Of a DNA stretch of 11,586 bases, positions 1 to 6,580 are shown one piece after another; the first letter of the stretch is position 1; every line of letters starts with the position of its first letter. A program made the position numbers and the translations under genes. Source of the stretch: Actinotalea sp. (GTDB taxonomy: Bacteria > Actinomycetota > Actinomycetes > Actinomycetales > Cellulomonadaceae); the NCBI GenBank assembly GCA_014360395.1, contig JACIXM010000011.1, positions 1-11,586 of the forward strand, given 5' to 3'. The notes beneath the pieces are model-generated. The model was given only the letters and a program-made list of their open reading frames with translations, was not told where the DNA came from and did no database searches.

Positions 1-25
1 CGGCCCCCGGCACTCCGCCGATAAG

Positions 26-38
26 TGACATTATGTCA
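26..38. promoter_or_regulatory. AT-rich 13-bp perfect palindrome, possible operator
   Basis: The sequence TGACAT-T-ATGTCA is a perfect inverted repeat with 6-bp arms, and it stands out as an AT-rich island in very GC-rich DNA. It lies 53 nt upstream of the preferred start of the small membrane protein at 92. CATTAT at 29-34 on the plus strand and TAATGT on the minus strand both resemble -10 boxes inside it. It could therefore be an operator for the gene at 92, for a gene beyond the left edge, or for both. No regulator can be named from the sequence. Confidence 0.4.
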
Positions 39-91
39 TGCCAGCCGCGGGGGTGGCCGCCGGGCCTCCCCGCGTCTGCCAGGCTTGTCCC

Positions 92-319
92 ATGACCGAT
101 CGCGACCGCACCGATGACCCCACCCCTGCCGTCCACGAGCGCTGGTGGTGGACCGGCACGTTCCGGGCCGTGCTCGGCGGGATCGTCGTCGGCTACCAGT
201 GGCCGGTGCTGACCTCCGGTGAGGCCAGCGTGTGGAACTGGGTGCTCGCGGCCGCCGGCGCCGCCGTCCTCGTGTGGGGCGCCTCGATGGTGCTCACGGA
301 GTACCGCCGCCGCTCCTGA
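92..319 (+). CDS. Small two-helix membrane protein, unknown function
   Basis: A 75-residue protein that I do not recognise as a named family. An acidic, polar N-terminus (about residues 1-18, starting MTDRDRTDD) is followed by a WWW aromatic cluster. Two hydrophobic segments follow, roughly residues 23-38 and 45-65, and then a basic tail ending YRRRS, so a two-pass inner-membrane protein is likely. I chose the ATG at 92 because the composition becomes protein-like there. An in-frame ATG at 38 would add 18 residues (MPAAGVAAGPPRV...) and would overlap the palindrome at 26-38. Neither start has a strong ribosome binding site. The gene converges on pyruvate carboxylase, with only 30 nt between the stop codons and no convincing terminator. 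Confidence 0.6.
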   Translation: MTDRDRTDDPTPAVHERWWWTGTFRAVLGGIVVGYQWPVLTSGEASVWNWVLAAAGAAVLVWGASMVLTEYRRRS

Positions 320-349
320 GGTCTCGGGCGGCGGCGGCACTGCGACGGC

Positions 350-3300
350 TCAGGAGATCACGAGCACCAGGTCGCCGCCCTCCAGCTGCTGGACGGCTCC
401 GATCGCCAGGCGCTGGACCGTGCCGCCCACGGGCGTCGTGATCGAGGCCTCCATCTTCATGGCCTCGATCGTGGCGACGACCTGACCGGGCTCGACCTTC
501 TGGCCCTCCTGCACCACCGGGCTGACGGCGCCGGCGAACGGGGCCGCGATGTGCCCGGGCACGCCGGGGTCCGCCTTCTCCGCGGCGTCCTGGTCGACCT
601 CCACCGACCGGTCACGGACCTGCAGCGGACGCAGCTGGCCGTTGAGGGTGAACATGACCGTCCGCATACCGCGCTCGTCCGGCTCGCCGACGGCCTCCAG
701 GCCGACGAGCAGCCGCACGCCCCTGTCGAGAGCGACCTCGACCTCGGTCGCCGACTCCATGCCGTACAGGTACCGGTGCGTGTCGAGGACGCTGACGTCG
801 CCGTAGGTGGTCCGGACCTGCTCGAAGTCCTTGGTCGGCCCGGGGAACAGCAGGTGGTTGAGCCGGTCGCGCCGCGTGCGCGGCTCCCCCGCCAGGTCGG
901 TCCGGTCCTGGTCGGTGAGCTGGACCATCTCCCGCCGCGCGTTGCGCCCGGCGAGGGCGCGGGAACGGAAGGGCTCGGGCCAGCCGCCGGGCGGGTCACC
1001 GAGCTCCCCGCGCAGGAAGCCGACGACCGAGTCCGGGATGTCGTACTCCTGCGGCGACTCCGCGAAGTGGGCCGGGTCGGCGCCCCGGGCCACCAGGTGC
1101 AGCGCGAGGTCGCCCACGACCTTGCTGGACGGCGTCACCTTGACGAGCCGGCCCAGCAGCCGGTCCGCGGCGGCGTACATCTCCTCGATCGCCTCGAACC
1201 GGTCCCCCAGCCCCAGCGCGATCGCCTGCTGGCGCAGGTTGGACAGCTGCCCGCCGGGGATCTCGTGGTCGTAGACGCGTCCGGTCGGGCCGGGCAGACC
1301 GGACTCGAACGGCGCGTACAGCCGCCGCACGGCCTCCCAGTAGGGCTCCAGGTCGCAGACGGCACGCAGGCTGAGGCCGGTGTCGCGCTCGGTGTGCTCC
1401 AGCGCGGCGACCAGCGCCGACAGGGGCGGCTGGGCCGTCGTGCCGGCCATCGCCGCGCTCGCCGCGTCGACGGCGTCCACGCCCGCGTCCACGGCCGCCA
1501 GGAGCGTGGCGAGCTGGCCGCCCGCCGTGTCGTGGGTGTGCAGGTGCACCGGCAGGTCGAACCGCTCCCGCAGGGCCGTGACGAGCGTCCTGGCCGCAGC
1601 GGGCCGCAGGAGACCCGCCATGTCCTTGATCGCCAGGATGTGCGCGCCGGACTCGACGATCCGGTCGGCCAGCCGCAGGTAGTAGTCCAGCGTGTAGAGG
1701 TCCTCGGCGGGATCCGTCAGGTTGCCGGTGTAGCACAACGCGACCTCCGCCAGCGCCGTGCCGGTCTCCCGCACCGCCTCGATCGCCGGCGCCATCTGCG
1801 ACACGTCGTTGAGCGCGTCGAAGATCCGGAAGATGTCGATGCCGGTGCTCGCGGCCTCGTGCACGAAGGCCTGCGTCACCTCCGTCGGGTACGGGGTGTA
1901 GCCGACGGTGTTCCGGCCCCGCAGCAGCATCTGCAGCGCCACGTTGGGCAGAGCCTCCCGCAGGGCCGCGAGCCGCTCCCACGGGTCCTCCCCCAGGAAC
2001 CGCAGTGCGACGTCGTAGGTCGCACCACCCCACGCCTCGACGCTCAGCAGCCCGCCGGTCATCCGCGCGACGTGGGGCGCCACGGCGACGAGGTCGTAGG
2101 TGCGTACGCGGGTCGCGAGCAGCGACTGGTGGGCGTCGCGGAAGGTCGTGTCCGTGACGGCCACGGCGGTCTGCTCCCGCAGGGCCCGCGCGAAGCCCTC
2201 GGGACCCAGCTCCAGGAGGCGCTGCCGGCTGCCGTCCGGCGGCGGGGTCGCCAGGTCGATCGTCGGCAGCTTCGCGCGCGGGTCCAGCCCCGTGGGGGCC
2301 GAGCCGTGCGGACGGTTGACCGTGACGTCGCCGAGGAACGCCAGCAGCTTCGTCCCCCGGTCCGCACTCTCCTTGGTGGCGAGCAGCTCCGGGCGCTCCT
2401 CGATGAAGGACGTCGCGATGTTGCCGGCGAGGAACTCGGGGTCGTCGAGGACGGCGCGCAGGAACGGGATGTTCGTGCGGATGCCGCGGATCCGGAACTC
2501 TGCCAGCGCCCGGCGGGCCCGCCGGACCGCCGTCGGGAAGTCCCGCCCGCGGCACGTCAGCTTCACGAGCATCGAGTCGAAGTGGCCGGTGATGTCCGCG
2601 CCCGCCGCAGCGCTCGCGCCGTCCAGGCGGACACCGGCGCCGCCGGGCGAGCGGTAGGCGATGATCCGGCCGGTGTCGGGGCGGAACCCGTTGGCCGGGT
2701 CCTCGGTCGTGATGCGGCTCTGCAGGGCGAAGCCGTTGACGCGGATCGTCTCCTGCGCCAGGCCGAGGTCGGCGAGCGTCTCCCCCGACGCGATGCGCAT
2801 CTGGGCCTGGACGAGGTCGACGTCCGTGACCTCCTCGGTCACCGTGTGCTCGACCTGGATGCGCGGGTTCATCTCGATGAACACGTGCCGGCCGGCCCGC
2901 TCCCCCGCGGTGTCGACGAGGAACTCCACCGTACCGGCGTTGACATAACCGATGCTCCGCGCGAACGCGACGGCGTCGCGGCACAGCGCGTCCCGGATGG
3001 CCGGGTCGAGGTTCGGCGCCGGGGCGATCTCGATGACCTTCTGGTGGCGCCGCTGCAGGGAGCAGTCACGCTCGAAGAGGTGGACCACCTCCCCCGTCCC
3101 GTCCGCCAGCACCTGCACCTCGATGTGCCGGGGGCGCAGGACGGCCTGCTCGATGAACACGGTCGGGTCGCCGAAGGCGCTCTCCGCCTCGCGCATCGCC
3201 GCGCGCAGCGACTCCTCGAGCCGGTCCGGGGTGTCCACGCGCCGCATGCCGCGGCCGCCGCCGCCGGCGACGGCCTTGACGAAGACCGGGAAGCCGATCT

Positions 3301-3748
3301 CCTCCGCGGCGGCGACCAGCTCCGCGACGTCGGACGACGGTGCGGTCGAGGCCAGGACGGGGATGCCGGCCTCCCGGGCCGCCTGGAGCGCCCGCACCTT
3401 GTTGCCCGCGAGCTCGAGGACCTCCGGCGGCGGGCCGATGAAGGTGATCCCGGCCTCCTGGCACGCCCGCGCCAGGTCCGGGTTCTCCGAGAGGAAGCCG
3501 TAGCCCGGGTAGACCGCGTCGGCGCCGGAGTCCCGCGCGACGCGGACGATCTCCTGGACGTCGAGGTACGCCCGCACGGGGTGCCCGGGCTCGCCGATCG
3601 CGTACGCCTCGTCGGCCTTGAGCCGGTGCTCGGAGTTCCGGTCCTCGTGCGGGAAGACGGCCACGGTCCGCGCGCCGAGCTCGAATGCGGCGCGGAACCC
3701 GCGCACAGCGATCTCGGCGCGGTTGGCGACGAGCACCTTGGAGAACAC
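350..3748 (-). CDS. pyc: Pyruvate carboxylase, single-chain (EC 6.4.1.1)
   Basis: This biotin enzyme of 1132 residues carboxylates pyruvate to oxaloacetate at the cost of ATP and acts in cytoplasmic anaplerosis; the length is normal for single-chain pyruvate carboxylases. Residues 1-450 are biotin carboxylase, with the Gly-rich ATP-grasp loop GGGGRGM at 162-168 and EMNPRIQVEHTVTE at 292-305. Residues about 530-800 are the carboxyltransferase barrel, starting TTFRDAHQSLLATR. By family analogy the metal ligands are D538, K708 (the carbamylated lysine of AIKDMAGLL), H737 and H739 (HTHD), and the catalytic Thr is T872 in VTPSSK. Residues about 1062-1132 are the biotinyl domain, with biotinylated K1098 in EAMKMEA. 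This domain order separates it from acyl-CoA carboxylase alpha subunits, which lack the carboxyltransferase. The start is GTG, with GAGGTGA 4-5 nt upstream. It is the last gene on the minus strand, downstream of the ResR-like regulator. Confidence 0.97.
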   Translation of the reverse strand: MFSKVLVANRAEIAVRGFRAAFELGARTVAVFPHEDRNSEHRLKADEAYAIGEPGHPVRAYLDVQEIVRVARDSGADAVYPGYGFLSENPDLARACQEAGITFIGPPPEVLELAGNKVRALQAAREAGIPVLASTAPSSDVAELVAAAEEIGFPVFVKAVAGGGGRGMRRVDTPDRLEESLRAAMREAESAFGDPTVFIEQAVLRPRHIEVQVLADGTGEVVHLFERDCSLQRRHQKVIEIAPAPNLDPAIRDALCRDAVAFARSIGYVNAGTVEFLVDTAGERAGRHVFIEMNPRIQVEHTVTEEVTDVDLVQAQMRIASGETLADLGLAQETIRVNGFALQSRITTEDPANGFRPDTGRIIAYRSPGGAGVRLDGASAAAGADITGHFDSMLVKLTCRGRDFPTAVRRARRALAEFRIRGIRTNIPFLRAVLDDPEFLAGNIATSFIEERPELLATKESADRGTKLLAFLGDVTVNRPHGSAPTGLDPRAKLPTIDLATPPPDGSRQRLLELGPEGFARALREQTAVAVTDTTFRDAHQSLLATRVRTYDLVAVAPHVARMTGGLLSVEAWGGATYDVALRFLGEDPWERLAALREALPNVALQMLLRGRNTVGYTPYPTEVTQAFVHEAASTGIDIFRIFDALNDVSQMAPAIEAVRETGTALAEVALCYTGNLTDPAEDLYTLDYYLRLADRIVESGAHILAIKDMAGLLRPAAARTLVTALRERFDLPVHLHTHDTAGGQLATLLAAVDAGVDAVDAASAAMAGTTAQPPLSALVAALEHTERDTGLSLRAVCDLEPYWEAVRRLYAPFESGLPGPTGRVYDHEIPGGQLSNLRQQAIALGLGDRFEAIEEMYAAADRLLGRLVKVTPSSKVVGDLALHLVARGADPAHFAESPQEYDIPDSVVGFLRGELGDPPGGWPEPFRSRALAGRNARREMVQLTDQDRTDLAGEPRTRRDRLNHLLFPGPTKDFEQVRTTYGDVSVLDTHRYLYGMESATEVEVALDRGVRLLVGLEAVGEPDERGMRTVMFTLNGQLRPLQVRDRSVEVDQDAAEKADPGVPGHIAAPFAGAVSPVVQEGQKVEPGQVVATIEAMKMEASITTPVGGTVQRLAIGAVQQLEGGDLVLVIS

Positions 3749-3749
3749 A

Positions 3750-3806
3750 GCTCACCTCACGTCCGTTACGGGGGTGGGAGCACCGTATCGGCTCGACGAG
3801 GTGAGC
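3750..3806 (-). promoter_or_regulatory. pyc upstream region: -10 candidate and SD/anti-SD repeat
   Basis: On the coding strand, the ribosome binding site region GAGGTGAGC (3758-3750) has a perfect 9-nt complement, GCTCACCTC, 39 nt further upstream (3806-3798). A transcript starting above 3806, for example by readthrough from the upstream regulator gene, could fold to hide the site. Between the arms, TACGG and CCGTA (3787-3783 and 3771-3767) could form a nested 5-bp stem. TACGGT (3787-3782) fits the TANNNT -10 pattern but has no good -35. If used, it would start a transcript that omits the upstream arm. The repeat is seen in the sequence; its function is inferred. Confidence 0.35.
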
Positions 3807-3881
3807 CGCCTGACGTCCGAGAGGCGGACGACAGCGCTGGTCGCAGCCCTCGTCGGGGCGAGGGGGCGGTCGTGGGACCGT

Positions 3882-4469
3882 TCAGCCGGCGGTGCGGGCC
3901 TGCCGGCGCAGGGCGAGCTCGTCGACACCGCCGGTGCCCGGGGCATCGTCGTCGGCGCGCTCGGTGGGCAGCTCGGCGAGCGAGCCCTCGACCTCACGCC
4001 AGACCCGGCCGACGGCGATGCCGAAGACGCCCTGGCCGCCCTGGACCAGGTCGATGACCTCGTCGGCGGAGGTGCACTCGTAGACGCTCGCGCCGTCGCT
4101 CATCAGGGTGATCTGCGCCAGGTCGTCGACCCCCCGCTCGCGCAGGTGGTCGACCGCGGTGCGGATCTGCTGCAGCGAGACCCCGGTGTCGAGCAGCCTC
4201 TTGACCACCTTGAGCACGAGGATGTCGCGGAAGCTGTACAGCCGCTGCGTCCCCGAGCCGGAGGCGGGACGGATGCTCGGCTCCACGAGCCCGGTCCGGG
4301 CCCAGTAGTCCAGCTGGCGGTACGTGATCCCCGCCGCGCGGCACGCCGTGGGGCCGCGGTAGCCGGTGGTGGTGTCCAGGTCGGGCAGCTCGTCACCGAA
4401 GAGCAGGCCCTGGGCTCGCTGGGGGATGCCCGGCGACGACTTCTCGATCGACTCTCCGGTGCCGCTCAC
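3882..4469 (-). CDS. resR: MerR-family regulator, Rv1830/ResR-like
   Basis: A 195-residue DNA-binding regulator of the MerR superfamily. It strongly resembles M. tuberculosis Rv1830 (ResR), which is linked in the literature to growth regulation and antibiotic resilience. The winged-helix region is at about residues 37-113 and includes GYRGPTACRAAGITYRQLDYW and QRLYSFRDILVLKVVKRLLDTG. A conserved C-terminal part carries YECTSADEVIDL and QGGQGVFGIAVG, and the tail is charged. No cysteine cluster for metal sensing is visible. I chose the GTG at 4469 because GGGGAG lies 5 nt upstream. A GTG at 4475 (two residues longer, MAVSGTG) has that sequence directly abutting it. The stop lies 133 nt upstream of pyc and the gene has its own good promoter at 4535-4563. 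Orthology rests on recalled similarity and gene order, not on a search. Confidence 0.88.
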   Translation of the reverse strand: MSGTGESIEKSSPGIPQRAQGLLFGDELPDLDTTTGYRGPTACRAAGITYRQLDYWARTGLVEPSIRPASGSGTQRLYSFRDILVLKVVKRLLDTGVSLQQIRTAVDHLRERGVDDLAQITLMSDGASVYECTSADEVIDLVQGGQGVFGIAVGRVWREVEGSLAELPTERADDDAPGTGGVDELALRRQARTAG

Positions 4470-4520
4470 GGCCACTCCCCTTCGTCCATACCCTGCGCGC
4501 TCCGCTCGCCCGGAGGGCGG

Positions 4521-4535
4521 GAGGTGATGACCTCA
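4521..4535. promoter_or_regulatory. Operator-like palindrome over the resR transcription start
   Basis: GAGGT-GATG-ACCTC is an inverted repeat with 5-bp arms. It covers the predicted transcription start (about 4528) of the ResR-like gene and touches the -10 box. Related palindromes lie upstream at 4569-4579 (GGAGG-A-CCTCC) and 4615-4629. A protein bound here would be expected to block initiation. Autoregulation by a MerR protein is plausible but not shown. Confidence 0.4.
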
Positions 4536-4563
4536 CGCTAGGACCGCGGCGGGGGCTGGTCAA
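4535..4563 (-). promoter_or_regulatory. Sigma-A-type promoter for the ResR-like gene
   Basis: On the minus strand TTGACC (4563-4558) is followed by a 17-nt spacer and TAGCGT (4540-4535). This closely matches the actinobacterial housekeeping pattern TTGACN-N17-TANNNT. The predicted start is an A at about 4528, giving a leader of about 59 nt. The leader contains a small hairpin (CGCCC/GGGCG arms, 4507-4519). This is the clearest promoter in the window and suggests the regulator, and perhaps pyc by readthrough, is transcribed separately from the upstream genes. Confidence 0.65.
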
Positions 4564-4614
4564 CGACCGGAGGACCTCCCGCACCGCGGCGTGTCGCGAC
4601 GGCGTGTCTCACCA

Positions 4615-4629
4615 TGAGGTTGAACCTCA
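4615..4629. promoter_or_regulatory. 15-bp perfect palindrome, possible upstream operator
   Basis: TGAGGTT-G-AACCTCA is a perfect 7-1-7 palindrome in the gap between the DUF151 gene and the ResR-like gene. It is centred about 94 bp upstream of the predicted resR start and about 94.5 bp from the centre of the related palindrome at 4521-4535. That is close to nine helical turns, so the two sites would face the same side of the DNA. It looks like a dimeric regulator site; the protein is unknown, with either MerR protein of the locus a candidate. Confidence 0.45.
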
Positions 4630-4673
4630 CCCTCCGGCCGAGAACGGTAGGCGGGGCTGCCGGTCGGCGGCCC

Positions 4674-5189
4674 TCAGGAGGGGGCACTGCCCGGCGGGCC
4701 ACCCTCCTCACCCGTGACGAAGTCGTCCGGGGAGACGGTGTCGAGGAACGCCCGGAACTCCTCGACCTCCTCCTCCTCGCCGCGCTCCTCCACCGGCAGT
4801 CCCGACTCCTCCAGCACGGCGGGCGCGCACAGCACGGGACTGCCCGTCCGCACGGCCACCGCGATGGCGTCCGAGGCCCGCGCGTCGACCCGGCTGCCGT
4901 TGTCCAGCACGAGCGCCGCGTGGAAGACACCGTCGACGAGGGCGACCACCTCCGACCTGACGAGGCCCACGCCGGTCGCCTCCAGCGTCGCGGCGAGGAG
5001 GTCGTGCGTCATCGGCCGCGGGGGCACGGCGCCGCTCTGCGCCGCGGCGATCGCGGTCCCCTCGGTGAGCCCGACGACGATGGGCAGCAACCGCCGGCCC
5101 TCGATGTCGAGCAGCAGCACCACCACCTGGTCCAGGGGGGCCTGCCGGCGCACACCGAGGACCTCCAGCTCCACCAGGTCGTCGCTCAC
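4674..5189 (-). CDS. DUF151 bifunctional nuclease family protein (Rv1829-like)
   Basis: A 171-residue member of the BFN/DUF151 family, which in some relatives is reported to have DNase and RNase activity; its role in Actinobacteria is not settled. The core spans about residues 5-130. It includes LLPIVVGLTEGTAIA (34-48), PRPMTHDLL (58-65), GVFHAALVL (87-95) and ARASDAIAVAVRTGSPV (103-119), in the order seen in M. tuberculosis Rv1829. An acidic stretch (about 135-144) precedes FLDTVSPDDF. The GTG at 5189 is the first start after an in-frame stop. GGAGG lies only 1 nt before it, too close for normal initiation, and a -10 box 6 nt upstream suggests a leaderless message. It sits between two MerR genes, as in mycobacteria and corynebacteria. 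Confidence 0.9.
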   Translation of the reverse strand: MSDDLVELEVLGVRRQAPLDQVVVLLLDIEGRRLLPIVVGLTEGTAIAAAQSGAVPPRPMTHDLLAATLEATGVGLVRSEVVALVDGVFHAALVLDNGSRVDARASDAIAVAVRTGSPVLCAPAVLEESGLPVEERGEEEEVEEFRAFLDTVSPDDFVTGEEGGPPGSAPS

Positions 5190-5195
5190 GCCTCC

Positions 5196-5218
5196 ACGCT
5201 ACGTCGGATGGGCCGACG
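5196..5218 (-). promoter_or_regulatory. Probable leaderless promoter with spacer palindrome
   Basis: On the minus strand TAGCGT (5201-5196) sits 6 nt before the GTG start of the DUF151 gene, so transcription would begin at or beside the start codon. The 17 nt directly upstream of it (5218-5202) form a perfect inverted repeat, CGTCGG-N5-CCGACG. The -35 hexamer (TGCCGC) is poor. MerR-family activators classically bind palindromes in the spacer of promoters with poor geometry, so the adjacent FtsR-like protein is a candidate. The same hexamer TAGCGT is the -10 box of the resR promoter. Confidence 0.4.
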
Positions 5219-5255
5219 GCGGCACCCGGTCCGCGCGCGGCCTCCCGGGCGGGCG

Positions 5256-6071
5256 TCAGGGCGCGAGGTCGGCCACCCCGGCGCGCACCATCGCGGTGTG
5301 CAGCCGCCCGCACAGCTCCCCCACCTCGGCGGCGGTCGAGGCGGCGCGCGCGGGCCCGCCGGACCGCTGCGCCCGCAGGGGCGCGACGATCTGGTCCACG
5401 ACCGAGACCTGCCGGTCCGCGGCGGCCCGGAAGGACCGCAGGTGGCGCACGTCGACACCGTGCTCCTGCAGCGCGGCCGCGGCGAGGACGACGTCGCGCG
5501 CCCACACCGGCAGGTGACCGGAGGGGGCGACGTCCACCACGCCGGCGTCCACGAGCGCGGTGATCAGCGCGGGGTCCACGCCCGTGTCGCCCGCCAGGGC
5601 CCCGACGGTGAACCGGGCCCGGCCGCCCTCACCGGTGCGCTCCCCGTCCCGGGTCGCCAGCCGCGGCACCACCGGCTCGGCGGCCTCGCCGGCGTCCAGT
5701 GCGGCCAGCTGGTCGCCGATCACCTTCAGCGGGAGGTAGCGGTCGCGCTGCTGGCGCAGGACGTAGCGCAGGCGCGCCACGTCCGCCGGGCTGTACTGGC
5801 GGTAGCCGCCCGCGGTGCGACGCGGCTCGACCAGGCCCTGCTCCTCGAGGAAACGCAGCTTGGACGGCGTCACCGTCGGGAAGTCCGGGCGCAGGTCCGC
5901 GAGCACGTCGGAGATCCGCATCGTGGGCTCGCGGGACAGCCCCGGCGGCCAGGCCCGCGCCACCACCGTGACCGTCCTGTCGCGCTCCTCGACCGGGCCG
6001 TCCTCCCCCGGGCCGTGCGGCGCCTGCTCTTCGACCCGGCGCGCCGCGGCGGCGCCCGAGCCCGCACTCAC
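5256..6071 (-). CDS. ftsR: MerR-family regulator, Rv1828/FtsR-like
   Basis: A 271-residue regulator resembling M. tuberculosis Rv1828 and Corynebacterium glutamicum FtsR, the latter described as an activator of the cell-division gene ftsZ. The winged helix is at about residues 51-125: MRISDVLADLRPDFP, PSKLRFLEEQGLVEPRRT, GGYRQYSPADVARLRYVL and RDRYLPLKVIGDQL. The C-terminal part (about 154-271) contains HGVDVRHLRSFRAAADRQ, also conserved in Rv1828. I chose the GTG at 6071, which overlaps the garA stop as GTGA. That adds a disordered N-terminal arm of 50 residues. The ATG at 5921 would start directly at the winged helix and is a real alternative, since neither start has a good ribosome binding site. 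No metal-binding cysteines are apparent. The DUF151 gene follows 66 nt downstream. Confidence 0.87.
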   Translation of the reverse strand: MSAGSGAAAARRVEEQAPHGPGEDGPVEERDRTVTVVARAWPPGLSREPTMRISDVLADLRPDFPTVTPSKLRFLEEQGLVEPRRTAGGYRQYSPADVARLRYVLRQQRDRYLPLKVIGDQLAALDAGEAAEPVVPRLATRDGERTGEGGRARFTVGALAGDTGVDPALITALVDAGVVDVAPSGHLPVWARDVVLAAAALQEHGVDVRHLRSFRAAADRQVSVVDQIVAPLRAQRSGGPARAASTAAEVGELCGRLHTAMVRAGVADLAP

Positions 6072-6577
6072 GGTCGGGCGCCCGGGTCGCCGGCCGGTGC
6101 GGAGCCGCGCATGGGGCTCGGGTGGAAGGTCATGCGGAACTTGCCGATCTGCACCTCGTCGCCGGCCCGCAGCACCGCCTGCTCGATGCGGGTGCGGTTG
6201 ACGTACGTCCCGTTGAGGGAGCCGACGTCCCGCACGACGAAACCGGCAGGGTCGCGGACGAACTCGACGTGCTTGCGGGAGACCGTCACGTCGTCGAGGA
6301 AGATGTCCGCGTCCGGGCTGCGACCGGCGACGGTGCGGTCCGAGTCGAGGAGGAACCGGGCACCGGCGCTGGGGCCGCGCTGCATGATGAGCAGCGCCGA
6401 CGTCGACGGCAGCGCGGCGACCGCCGCCTTCTCCTCGGCCGACAGGCCCACCGGTGAGACGTCCGGCTCCATGGGGACGATCACGCCCGGACCGAAGGAC
6501 ATCGTCGTGTCCGCGGAGGCCCAGCGCGGGTCCTCCGCCGCTCCTCCGCGCGGGTCCTGCGCGCCACCCTCGGTCAT
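6068..6577 (-). CDS. garA: FHA-domain protein GarA/OdhI
   Basis: A 169-residue cytoplasmic phospho-switch protein. In mycobacteria and corynebacteria, GarA/OdhI binds and inhibits 2-oxoglutarate dehydrogenase and acts on glutamate metabolism; phosphorylation by PknB or PknG turns it off. The FHA domain is at about residues 61-152. Its phosphothreonine-binding residues are visible: G85-R86, S100 and H103 (VSRKHVEF), and N122-G123 (SLNGTYVN). The N-terminal tail has a T24-T25 pair in ADTTMSF, which corresponds in position to the phosphorylated ETTS motif of GarA, though the flanking residues differ. The ATG at 6577 has GAGGAGG 6 nt upstream. The stop overlaps the next gene's GTG by 4 nt. Unlike M. 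tuberculosis, no gcvH lies directly upstream. Confidence 0.92.
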   Translation of the reverse strand: MTEGGAQDPRGGAAEDPRWASADTTMSFGPGVIVPMEPDVSPVGLSAEEKAAVAALPSTSALLIMQRGPSAGARFLLDSDRTVAGRSPDADIFLDDVTVSRKHVEFVRDPAGFVVRDVGSLNGTYVNRTRIEQAVLRAGDEVQIGKFRMTFHPSPMRGSAPAGDPGARP

Positions 6578-6580
6578 GGT

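Noticed and set aside
320..349. Terminator between the small membrane protein gene and pyc
   Set aside because: Only a 5-bp CTGAG/CTCAG pairing with a long GC-rich loop is present, which is too weak to call.
996..2984. Long minus-strand frame inside pyruvate carboxylase
   Set aside because: It is an out-of-frame shadow of the carboxylase, rich in Arg, Pro and Gly, with no recognisable motif.
3814..3830. CGTCCG/CGGACG hairpin downstream of the ResR-like gene as a terminator
   Set aside because: The stem is only 6 bp with no T-run, and such repeats are frequent by chance at this GC content; readthrough into pyc remains plausible.
551..4057. A 1168-codon open frame on the plus strand opposite pyruvate carboxylase
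   Set aside because: It lies antisense to a clearly recognisable enzyme, its translation is low-complexity Arg/Gly/Val/Leu-rich with no domain, and such long antisense frames are expected in very GC-rich coding DNA.
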